Origin: Microbacterium sp. GCS4
GTDB lineage: Bacteria; Actinomycetota; Actinomycetes; Actinomycetales; Microbacteriaceae
Reading direction: 5' to 3'
DNA: 64,000 nucleotides
Assembly (NCBI RefSeq): GCF_001262495.1
Contig: NZ_LGYE01000005.1
Span: 1-64,000 of the forward strand
A program made the translations under genes and the position numbers. Below are positions 55,479 through 64,000 of the stretch, in pieces. The notes under the pieces were generated by a model, which saw only the letters and a program-made list of their open reading frames with translations, made no database searches and was not told the origin of the DNA. The stretch's first letter is position 1. The number at the start of each line of letters is the position of its first letter.

Positions 55479-55506
55479 AAGGCCCCCGCCGGTCGGCGGG
55501 GGCCTT
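55479..55506. terminator. Terminator behind def
   Basis: AAGGCCCCCGCC pairs perfectly with GGCGGGGGCCTT around GGTC. It lies between convergent def and the acyl-CoA ligase. Confidence 0.85.
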
Positions 55507-55524
55507 CGTCATGATCCGCGGGGG

Positions 55525-57357
<1,833 letters not shown>

Positions 57358-57505
57358 GGCAGCTCCTTCGGTACCGGTCGGGCACGGTGTCCCTCCCGAG
57401 TCTAGGGCATGGGACCGGGTCGCAAGAAGGATGGAACTGGGTCGCCTCACCGGCGGTGCGGGTGCAGGAGTTCGCGCGAACGCTGGCGCGGAGCGAGGGC
57501 GGCGC

Positions 57506-57511
57506 TAGACT
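57506..57511 (+). promoter_or_regulatory. -10 element of plsC
   Basis: TAGACT lies 8 nt before ATG 57520, leaving no room for a ribosome site. Confidence 0.5.
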
Positions 57512-57519
57512 TCACATCG

Positions 57520-58218
57520 ATGTTCTACTGGCTGATGAAGTACGTCGCTATCGGCCCCGTGGTCAAGGCGGTCTTCCGCCCCTGGATCGTGGGGCGCGCG
57601 AACCTGCCCCGCAACGGTGCGGCGATCCTCGCCAGCAACCATCTGTCCTTCGCGGACTCGATCTTCCTGCCCCTCATGATCGACCGCCCGATGTCCTTCC
57701 TCGCGAAGAGCGATTACTTCACGGGTCGCGGCATCAAGGGCTGGGCCACCAAGTTCTTCATGAAGGCCACAGGCCAGATCCCGATCGACCGCTCCGGCGG
57801 CAAGGCATCGGAGGCTTCCCTCAACACCGGTCTCCAGGTGCTCGGGCGGGGGGACCTGCTCGGCATCTACCCCGAGGGGACGCGCAGCCCTGACGGCAAG
57901 CTCTACCGTGGCCGCACGGGACTCGCGCGCATGGCGCTGGAGGCTCGGGTCCCCGTCATCCCCGTGATCATGGTCGACACCGACACCGCGATGCCGATCG
58001 GGCAGAAGGTGCCGCGCATCGTGCGGGTCGGCATCGTGATCGGCGAGCCTCTCGATTTCTCCCGCTACCAGGGCATGGAGAACGATCGCTACATCCTCCG
58101 GTCCGTCACGGACGAGATCATGGTGGCGCTCCAGCGCCTGGGGGAGCAGGAGTACGACGACGTCTACGCGTCCACCGTGAAGGACCGGCTCCCGGTGCGC
58201 GTCACACGGCGCTCCTGA
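57520..58218 (+). CDS. plsC: 1-acyl-sn-glycerol-3-phosphate acyltransferase family protein
   Basis: The 232-residue acyltransferase has the catalytic NHLSFADSIFLPLMI (Hx4D) and the phosphate-binding GIYPEGTRSPDG, with a hydrophobic N-terminal segment (FYWLMKYVAIGPVVKAVFRP) for the membrane. It acylates lysophosphatidate or a related lipid. ATG 57520 is chosen since a longer in-frame start has no homology and the promoter TAGACT lies just upstream. Confidence 0.9.
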   Translation: MFYWLMKYVAIGPVVKAVFRPWIVGRANLPRNGAAILASNHLSFADSIFLPLMIDRPMSFLAKSDYFTGRGIKGWATKFFMKATGQIPIDRSGGKASEASLNTGLQVLGRGDLLGIYPEGTRSPDGKLYRGRTGLARMALEARVPVIPVIMVDTDTAMPIGQKVPRIVRVGIVIGEPLDFSRYQGMENDRYILRSVTDEIMVALQRLGEQEYDDVYASTVKDRLPVRVTRRS

Positions 58219-58243
58219 GGCGTCTGCGACTCGCCGCGCGCAC

Positions 58244-58249
58244 TAGGCT
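58244..58249 (+). promoter_or_regulatory. -10 element of aroG
   Basis: TAGGCT lies 7 nt before ATG 58257. Confidence 0.45.
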
Positions 58250-58256
58250 GGAGAGC

Positions 58257-59597
58257 ATGCTCCAGCACCACATCGACGCGCTTGACGCGTGGCGCGCGCT
58301 CCCGATCAAGCAGCAGCCTCAGTGGGGCGACGCCGAGCGCGTCGCCGAGGTCTCCGCGCAGATCGCAGCGCTCCCGCCCCTGGTGTTCGCCGGCGAGGTC
58401 GACAACCTCCGTGACCGACTCGCGCGCGCCGCGTCCGGGCAGGCCTTCCTGCTCCAGGGCGGCGACTGCGCCGAGACGTTCGCCGGCGCCACCGCCGATC
58501 AGATCCGCAACCGGATCAAGACCGTCCTGCAGATGGCCGTGGTGCTGACCTATGGCGCCTCGATGCCCATCGTGAAGATGGGGCGCATGGCCGGGCAGTT
58601 CGCCAAGCCGCGCTCCAGCGACACGGAGACCCGCGGAGACGTCACGCTGCCCGCCTACCGCGGCGACATCGTCAACGGCTACGACTTCACCGAGGGCTCC
58701 CGTCAGGCCGACCCCGGTCGTCTGCTCCAGGGCTACCACACGGCGGCGTCGACGCTGAACCTCATCCGCGCCTTCACGCAGGGCGGTTTCGCGGACCTCC
58801 GCGAGGTGCACTCCTGGAACAAGGGCTTCGCTCAGAACCCGGCCAACCAGCGCTACGAGCGCATGGCTGCGGAGATCGACCGTGCCATCAAGTTCATGGA
58901 GGCGGCCGGCGCCGACTTCGACGAGCTCAAGCGCGTCGAGTTCTTCACGGGACACGAAGGTCTGCTCATGGACTACGAGCGCCCGATGACCCGCATCGAC
59001 TCCCGCACGGACACGCCGTTCAACACCTCGGCGCACTTCCTGTGGATCGGGGAGCGCACGCGCGAGCTCGACGGCGCGCACGTCGACTACTTCTCGAAGA
59101 TCCGCAACCCGATCGGTGTGAAGCTCGGTCCGACGACGACGCCCGAGACGGCGCTCGCGCTGATCGACAAGCTCGACCCGAACCGCGAGCCTGGCCGTCT
59201 CACGTTCATCACGCGCATGGGCGCCGGCAAGATCCGCGACGCTCTGCCGCCGCTGCTCGAGGCCGTCCGCGACTCGGGTGCGCAGCCGCTGTGGGTCACC
59301 GACCCGATGCACGGCAACGGCATCACCACGCCGACCGGGTACAAGACGCGTCGCTTCGACGACGTGGTCGACGAGGTCCGCGGCTTCTTCGAGGCGCACC
59401 GTGCCGTGGGCACGTTCCCCGGCGGCATCCACGTGGAGCTCACGGGTGACGACGTCACCGAGTGCCTGGGCGGTTCCGAGCGGATCGACGAGGCCGCTCT
59501 CGCGACGCGCTACGAGAGCCTGTGCGACCCGCGTCTGAACCACATGCAGTCGCTCGAGCTGGCGTTCCTCGTGGCAGAGGAGCTCGAGAAGCGCTGA
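58257..59597 (+). CDS. aroG: Class II DAHP synthase
   Basis: The 446-residue enzyme belongs to the plant-like class II family. Landmarks are FLLQGGDCAETFAGATADQI, MGRMAGQFAKPRSSDTE, and the C-terminal GGIHVELTGDDVTECLGG with metal-binding residues. It makes 3-deoxy-arabino-heptulosonate-7-phosphate from PEP and erythrose-4-phosphate, the first step of aromatic synthesis. The mycobacterial orthologue Rv2178c is also next to plsC- and pknL-type genes. A good terminator follows. Confidence 0.95.
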   Translation: MLQHHIDALDAWRALPIKQQPQWGDAERVAEVSAQIAALPPLVFAGEVDNLRDRLARAASGQAFLLQGGDCAETFAGATADQIRNRIKTVLQMAVVLTYGASMPIVKMGRMAGQFAKPRSSDTETRGDVTLPAYRGDIVNGYDFTEGSRQADPGRLLQGYHTAASTLNLIRAFTQGGFADLREVHSWNKGFAQNPANQRYERMAAEIDRAIKFMEAAGADFDELKRVEFFTGHEGLLMDYERPMTRIDSRTDTPFNTSAHFLWIGERTRELDGAHVDYFSKIRNPIGVKLGPTTTPETALALIDKLDPNREPGRLTFITRMGAGKIRDALPPLLEAVRDSGAQPLWVTDPMHGNGITTPTGYKTRRFDDVVDEVRGFFEAHRAVGTFPGGIHVELTGDDVTECLGGSERIDEAALATRYESLCDPRLNHMQSLELAFLVAEELEKR

Positions 59598-59615
59598 CCC
59601 GTCGACACGACGGAG

Positions 59616-59648
59616 GAAGGCCCTCCCCGCCGAGCGGGGAGGGCCTTC
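59616..59648. terminator. Terminator between aroG and the PASTA kinase
   Basis: GAAGGCCCTCCCCGC pairs perfectly with its complement over 15 bp around a 3-nt CGA loop. It lies between convergent genes. Confidence 0.88.
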
Positions 59649-59680
59649 ATCGTGACAGTCGCGGCGGATGCCGCGCGGGC

Positions 59681-61627
59681 TCAGCCGCTGAGCTGGATCG
59701 ACAGCTTGACCGTGCCGCCGCGCGGCAGCGTCTTGTCGGCTCCCGGATCCTGCGACGTCACGCGCGCCATCTCGGCGAAGCCGGGAAGATCGCCCCACGC
59801 CGCGTACGTCGCCGTGAAGCCGGCATCCTCGATGATCTTCTTCGCTTCGACCAGCGTCTTGTCGGTCACGTCCGGCACGGGGAACAGCTCGGGTCCCTTC
59901 GACACGATGAGCTGCACCGTGTCCCCGGGGCGCCAGTTGCCTTCCTCGGCGCGGTCGGCGATGCCGATCACGAGATCCTTCGCCAGGTTCTCGCTGAAGG
60001 CATACGCGATCTCCGGGTTGACCAGCAGCTGCTTGTCCGTCAGCGTCGTGGTGGCCTGATCGATCGACATCCCCGAGACGTCGGGGAACGCGCCGGCCGA
60101 GACGTAGAGCTCGACCGTGTCGTCCTCGAGGATCTCGCAGCCGTCGCCGCAGGCATAGACCTCGCCGCCGTCGCGCGGAGTGACGTAGGCGTTGATGACC
60201 TGGCCTTCGGCGGCGTCCGAGAACAGCACGAGCGGCTGCTCGGTCACACGGACCTTGATGTCGGCGAGGTAGTCCCGCGCCTCCTGCTCGGCCTTGCCGT
60301 TGAGCGCCTCGACGGTGTGGCCGGCGGGGCCGATCGAGATGTAGACGGTCACCGTGGCGCCCTTGTCGAGGCGCTGCCCCTCATCCGGATCCGTCCGGAT
60401 GGTGAGATCGGGGGCGACGTCTATCGAGTTCTCCTCACCGCGCACCGGCGCGAAGCCCTCGGCGGTCAGCTGCGCGGCCGCATCCTCGTAGGAGAGACCC
60501 GCGACGCTCGGCACGGCCACGAGAGACCCGGGGCCGGAGCCGAACCACCAGCCCACGCCCCCTGCGACCGTCGCCAGCAGGAGCACGAGGGTGAGCAGGA
60601 GGGCTCCACGCGCCCGACGGCGTGACGAGCGTCGTCGGAGCAGCGTCGCATTGTCCACGGCCGTCGGCGTCGGGGCTGTCGGGTTCGGGAGCACCATGGT
60701 GCTCGGCATGACCTTCGTGAGATCGGCCGAATCGGCCTGAGCGCGCTGCGGAGTCGTGGCGGCCGCGACCGCAGGGGCGATGCCCAGGTCCCGCTCGATC
60801 TCCCGAAGACGGTCGAGCATCTGCTGCGCGTCGTCGGGTCGCTCGTCGGGCGACTTCTCGGTGGCCCACAGGACGAGTTCGTCGAGCGGCTCCGGGACGC
60901 CGGGGTTGCGCGCGCTCGGGCGCGGCACGGACTCCGTGGCGTGCTGGAAGGCGATCTGCATGGGCTGCTCGCCCTTGTACGGCTGCTCGCCGACGAGCAT
61001 CTCGTACAGCATGATGCCGAGCGCGTAGATGTCGCTGCGGGCGTCGGCGGTCCCTCGGGTCACGAGCTCGGGAGCCAGGTACGCGATCGTCCCGAGGAGC
61101 TGCTGTCCCGTGGCCGTGTTCGCGGTCGTCGCGCGAGCCAGTCCGAAGTCGCCGATCTTGATGCGCCCGTCCTCGGCCAGCAGGACGTTCTCGGGCTTGA
61201 CGTCGCGATGCACGATGCCGGCGCGGTGCGCGGCAGAGAGACCCGCGAGCACGGCATCCATGATCGTGATCGTCTGCGGCACCGTCAGACGCTTCTGCTC
61301 GCGGAGGAGCTCGCGCAGAGTGATGCCGGGAAGATACTCCATGACCAGGTAGGCGAGTTCGCCGTCCTGCCCCTGGTCGAACACGTTCACGACGTGCGGG
61401 TCGGCCAGACGGGCGGCCGAACGGGCCTCCTGGATGAATCGGCTCTGGAACGCGGAGTCGTCGCTCAGATGCGCGTGCATCACCTTGAGGGCGATGCGTC
61501 GTTCGAGCCTGAGGTCGGTCGCGACGTAGACCGTGGCCATTCCGCCTCGGGCGATGCGGGCCCTGACCCGGTACCGGCCGTCGACAAGCCGCCCGATGAG
61601 GGGGTCGGCCTGCTGATTGGTCGTCAC
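59681..61627 (-). CDS. pknL: PASTA-domain Ser/Thr protein kinase (PknL type)
   Basis: The 648-residue kinase has a cytoplasmic Hanks domain: glycine loop IARGGMATVYVATD, Lys in IALKVMHAH, IVHRDVKPENVLL, IGDFGLA and GTIAYLAPE. A transmembrane helix (GALLLTLVLLLATVAGGVGW, near residue 350) leads to four extracellular PASTA repeats ending at the C-terminus. The second repeat carries an inserted Cys pair (YACGDGCEIL), a possible disulphide. Position next to aroG and an Rv2175c-like gene identifies it as PknL. The GTG start lies 6 nt behind TAGAAT, so it is probably leaderless. Confidence 0.9.
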   Translation of the reverse strand: MTTNQQADPLIGRLVDGRYRVRARIARGGMATVYVATDLRLERRIALKVMHAHLSDDSAFQSRFIQEARSAARLADPHVVNVFDQGQDGELAYLVMEYLPGITLRELLREQKRLTVPQTITIMDAVLAGLSAAHRAGIVHRDVKPENVLLAEDGRIKIGDFGLARATTANTATGQQLLGTIAYLAPELVTRGTADARSDIYALGIMLYEMLVGEQPYKGEQPMQIAFQHATESVPRPSARNPGVPEPLDELVLWATEKSPDERPDDAQQMLDRLREIERDLGIAPAVAAATTPQRAQADSADLTKVMPSTMVLPNPTAPTPTAVDNATLLRRRSSRRRARGALLLTLVLLLATVAGGVGWWFGSGPGSLVAVPSVAGLSYEDAAAQLTAEGFAPVRGEENSIDVAPDLTIRTDPDEGQRLDKGATVTVYISIGPAGHTVEALNGKAEQEARDYLADIKVRVTEQPLVLFSDAAEGQVINAYVTPRDGGEVYACGDGCEILEDDTVELYVSAGAFPDVSGMSIDQATTTLTDKQLLVNPEIAYAFSENLAKDLVIGIADRAEEGNWRPGDTVQLIVSKGPELFPVPDVTDKTLVEAKKIIEDAGFTATYAAWGDLPGFAEMARVTSQDPGADKTLPRGGTVKLSIQLSG

Positions 61628-61633
61628 GTCAAG

Positions 61634-61639
61634 ATTCTA
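61634..61639 (-). promoter_or_regulatory. -10 element of pknL
   Basis: TAGAAT on the minus strand lies 6 nt before the GTG at 61627. Confidence 0.55.
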
Positions 61640-61706
61640 TTGAGGACTCCCTGAAAGCCTCGGGAGCGGCTCGCCCCTCGAGCCTGCAGGTTTGCCCGGA
61701 ACACGG

Positions 61707-62899
61707 TCATCCGTACTGTGCGAGCCACTGGTACGCCTGTGTCTCCCATAGGCCGTAGCGCTCGGGGTAGGCGGAGATCTGCACGGCCTGAGCCGCGTCC
61801 GTGAACCGCATCGACTCCCACCCGGGGATATCGAGCAGTCCCCGTGTGGCCTGACCGTTGGGGTCCGCGGAGCCGCCGAAGAACACGCGGGTGCTCCGGT
61901 CGGCGTCCAGGATCTGCTCGGGCAGACCCCAGCCGGTGCTGGGACGCTGCTGGAAGAGGCCGAGGGAATCACGATCCCCCCACGCGAGGTTTCGCATGCT
62001 CGACTCGACCATCGCGGTCGCGAGCGCAAGGGCGATCGCGCGGTCCGAGACGCCGAGCTGACGGCCGACGCCGATGATCAGAGCCGCGTTGCCCGCCTGC
62101 TCGGCATCGAGCGCGGCGAACGACTGCGCGGGAGCGGCCGGCGCCGCGGCGGGCGCGGGGGCGGGTGCGGGCGCGCCGGTGACGGCGATGCTCTGACCCG
62201 GGTAGATGATCGCGCCGGCGGAGAGCCCGTTGAGCGCGAGCAGCGTGGCGGTCGTGGTGCCGTACTTCTGCGCGATCCCGAAGAGCGTGTCGCCTGCGAC
62301 GACGGTGTGCGTCTGCGCGCCCGAGGCGACCGGCGCCGGAGCGGCCGGCGCCGCGGGAGCGGTCGCGCTCAGCGCGATCGTCTGGCCGGGGTAGATGACC
62401 GAGGCCCGGGTCAGGCCGTTCGCGGCGAGGACCGCGTCGACCGTGAGACCGTACTTCTTCGCGATCCCGAACACGGTGTCGCCGGCGACGACGACGTGGG
62501 AGGCCGTGGGGACCGGTGCCGGAGCAGCAGCCGGAGCGGCCGCGGAGGCGGCCCCGGTCAGCGCGAGCGTTTGGCCCGGGTAGATGACCGATCTCCAGCT
62601 GAGGCCGTTCCAGGTGAGCACGTCGACCGTGCGGAGTCCGAAGCCGGACGCGATCGACGACACCGTGTCTCCGGGTTGGACGACGTACGTGGGCGGCGTG
62701 GTCTGGAGCGGCACGACCCGTGCGGCCGCGTGCGCCCGCTCGATCGGAGCGACCGGGGAGTCGGCGTGGGCCGGGCCACGGCGAGGGGGCCCGTGAGGGT
62801 CCCGAGCACGGCGGCGGGCACCCCCAGCTGCAGGTATGTCGTCCGTCGCGCGGCGGCGCGGGATCGCGAGTCGGGCTGTCGCACAGCGTGCTGTCTCAA
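61707..62899 (-). CDS. Triple-LysM cell-wall protein with transglycosylase-like domain, apparent frameshift
   Basis: The main frame (from about 62800 to 61707) encodes three LysM repeats (YVVQPGDTVSSIASGFGLRT; HVVVAGDTVFGIAKKYGLTV; HTVVAGDTLFGIAQKYGTTT) with Ala/Pro linkers and a C-terminal lytic-transglycosylase-like domain (ALATAMVESSMRNLAWGDRD). The signal peptide is in another frame: it starts at TTG 62899 behind AAGGGGGAA and reads TTYLQLGVPAAVLGTLTGPL. One base appears to be missing near 62770-62800; restoring it joins the signal peptide to AHADSPVAP. If real, the gene is broken or starts internally without export. Confidence 0.78.
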
Positions 62900-62935
62900 G
62901 GCTTCCCCCTTGTTCGGCGTCTGCTCACGCTGACA

Positions 62936-62947
62936 CGTATGTATACG
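62936..62947. promoter_or_regulatory. Inverted repeat CGTAT-GT-ATACG
   Basis: This AT-rich palindrome lies in the divergent gap between the LysM gene and the Rv2175c-like gene. It may be an operator or part of a promoter. Confidence 0.4.
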
Positions 62948-62960
62948 GAAGTCAACAGGA

Positions 62961-62987
62961 GTGATGCATGTGACGCATGTGACATAT
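62961..62987. promoter_or_regulatory. Three 9-bp direct repeats GTGAYGCAT
   Basis: GTGATGCAT, GTGACGCAT and GTGACATAT are directly tandem. Read on the other strand they contain GTCACATGC-GTCACATGC, similar in form to the 9-bp direct repeats bound by the response regulator MtrA, which controls wall hydrolase genes in actinobacteria. Confidence 0.45.
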
Positions 62988-63033
62988 CGGTCGTGGAAAT
63001 GCGCCCGGACCGCGGAGATGAGATAGTGGCAAC

Positions 63034-63405
63034 GTGTCTGAGCAGTCTGAGAACAGCAATCCCGAGAACGCCGGGGCCACTCCCACCGACTGGCTGGCCA
63101 TGCCGGACCTCGTCGAGGTGCTGGGCGAGCCGCTCGGCCGCGTCCGCCGCCTGATCGACGAGCACTACCTCGTCGGGTCGCGCCGGACCGGCGTATTCGC
63201 GGTGCCCTCCGTCTTCATCGTCGACGGGCACCCGCTGCCGTCGCTGCGCGGCACGGTGATCGCTCTGCAGGATGCCGGCTTCAGCGACGACGAGGTGGTC
63301 GACTGGCTTCTCGCCGACGAGGACACCCTGGGCCGTTCGCCGATCGCCGCGCTGCTCGCCGGACACAAGAGCGAGGTGCGCCGCATCGCACGGACTCTCG
63401 CCTGA
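63034..63405 (+). CDS. Rv2175c-like DNA-binding protein
   Basis: The 123-residue protein has a winged-helix-like domain (WLAMPDLVEVLGEPLGRVRR, FAVPSVFIVDGHPLPSLRGT) and a C-terminal helical part. In M. tuberculosis the orthologue Rv2175c is encoded beside pknL, is phosphorylated by PknL and binds DNA. A Ser/Thr-containing N-tail (SEQSENSNPENAGATPTDW) could carry the phosphosite. The GTG start lies 7 nt after GATAGT, again a leaderless arrangement. Confidence 0.87.
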   Translation: MSEQSENSNPENAGATPTDWLAMPDLVEVLGEPLGRVRRLIDEHYLVGSRRTGVFAVPSVFIVDGHPLPSLRGTVIALQDAGFSDDEVVDWLLADEDTLGRSPIAALLAGHKSEVRRIARTLA

Positions 63406-63438
63406 GAGTTCTGCCCGGTCCGTGTGCGGGCGCGGGGA

Positions 63439-64000
63439 TCAGGCCGAGCGCACCGTCGCCGCTCGGGCGAGGTCGCGCAGCTCCCCGACGGCCGTGTTGT
63501 CGAGTCGCGCGCCGGAGAGCGCACGGTCCGCGTCCTTCGCGTAGCCCGCGATCATCTCCTCGACGGACTCGAGCGCGCCCGACCCGGCGATGGTCGCCTG
63601 CAGGAAGGACACCTGCTCCGCGGTGAGGTCGGGGTCGCCCAGGAGCTCGTCGAACAGCGTGCGCGCTGAGGAGTCGAGCGACTGCCTCGTGAGCGCCACG
63701 AGCACGGTGCGCTTGCCTTCGCGCAGGTCGTCGCCCGCAGGCTTGCCCGTCACGGCGGCGTCGCCGAAGACGCCCAGGATGTCGTCCCGGAGCTGGAAGG
63801 CCATCCCCACGGGATGTCCGAACCGGCGCAGCGCCCGCAACTGCTCCTCGTCGGCCTCGGCCAGGGAGGCGCCGAGCACGAGTGGCTGCTCGATGCTGTA
63901 CCTGGCCGACTTGAGGGAGACCACGCGCAGGGCGCGCTCGACGTGCGAGTCCGTCGCGTTCACGCTCCAGGCGGATTCCTCCGCGATGTCGAGGAACTGT
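63439..64000 (-). CDS. Polyprenyl diphosphate synthase, C-terminal part (IdsA-like)
   Basis: The reading frame is open to the window edge, so the N-terminal part with the first Asp-rich motif lies outside. The visible 187 residues contain FGHPVGMAFQLRDDILGVFG, the second Asp-rich motif region, and GKPAGDDLREGKRTVLVALT, which binds the allylic diphosphate. It elongates isoprenoid diphosphates, probably to C20 or similar. Its position after pknL and the Rv2175c-like gene fits the mycobacterial idsA2 location. It is convergent with the Rv2175c-like gene. Confidence 0.9.
   Translation of the reverse strand, partial: QFLDIAEESAWSVNATDSHVERALRVVSLKSARYSIEQPLVLGASLAEADEEQLRALRRFGHPVGMAFQLRDDILGVFGDAAVTGKPAGDDLREGKRTVLVALTRQSLDSSARTLFDELLGDPDLTAEQVSFLQATIAGSGALESVEEMIAGYAKDADRALSGARLDNTAVGELRDLARAATVRSA

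Overview
This 64 kb window is a high-GC actinobacterial chromosome segment, most likely from the family Microbacteriaceae and probably Microbacterium. That call rests on the codon bias, the gene families, and long blocks that keep the gene order I recall from Mycobacterium tuberculosis: Rv1691-Rv1701, Rv1708-Rv1713, Rv1827-Rv1830 and Rv2174-Rv2187. I see no insertion sequence, prophage or CRISPR array.

Layout. Positions 1-110 hold the 3' end of a 5S rRNA and its terminator. Positions 143-10000 are a long co-oriented run: an arginine/glycine-repeat protein, a HAD phosphatase, a 58-residue ORF, tlyA, nadK, recN, pyrG, a Nudix hydrolase and xerD, mostly joined by ATGA overlaps. Positions 10100-14830 hold a lipoprotein and a MacAB-like exporter whose adaptor carries a peptidoglycan-binding-like domain. 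Positions 15000-21700 are the segregation and translation block parA-scpA-scpB-rluB-tyrA-cmk-der. Positions 21768-35114 are more variable. They hold a Nudix-NYN fusion, a small membrane protein, an SOS-boxed DUF222/HNH (13E12-type) gene, a reverse-strand group (Hsp15-like, YhhN, hypothetical, HhH, GNAT), tRNA-Pro, a membrane gene interrupted at a (TC)13 tract, a yybP-ykoY manganese riboswitch before a cation exchanger, and a TetR-divergent MFS/amidohydrolase/GyrI unit.

Positions 35159-40952 are the mutagenesis operon imuA'-imuB-dnaE2 with LexA-like boxes at its promoter. Positions 41067-44760 carry small genes (DUF1905, prepilin-peptidase-like, CYTH) and a type III polyketide synthase-methyltransferase pair. 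Positions 44768-48764 hold lpd, copC, garA and two MerR regulators. Positions 48852-55464 hold a ParA-like ATPase, pyruvate carboxylase, a MinD-like ATPase with a Glu-Pro repeat, and peptide deformylase. Positions 55525-64000 hold an acyl-CoA ligase, plsC, aroG, a PASTA kinase (PknL type), a LysM protein with an apparent frameshift, an Rv2175c-like DNA-binding protein and the end of a polyprenyl synthase.

Three themes recur. DNA damage response: LexA-like boxes sit on the -10 elements of both the mutasome operon and the HNH gene. Leaderless transcription: about a dozen starts lie 6-8 nt behind a TANNNT hexamer. Repeat-driven change: there is a 21-copy coding repeat, a (TC)13 tract, a (GAGCCT)12 tract and six short tandem or near-tandem duplications that cross stop codons. 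The strongest candidates for further work are the riboswitch-exporter pair, the SOS-controlled HNH gene, the (TC)13-interrupted membrane gene and the duplication-born minigene between scpB and rluB.
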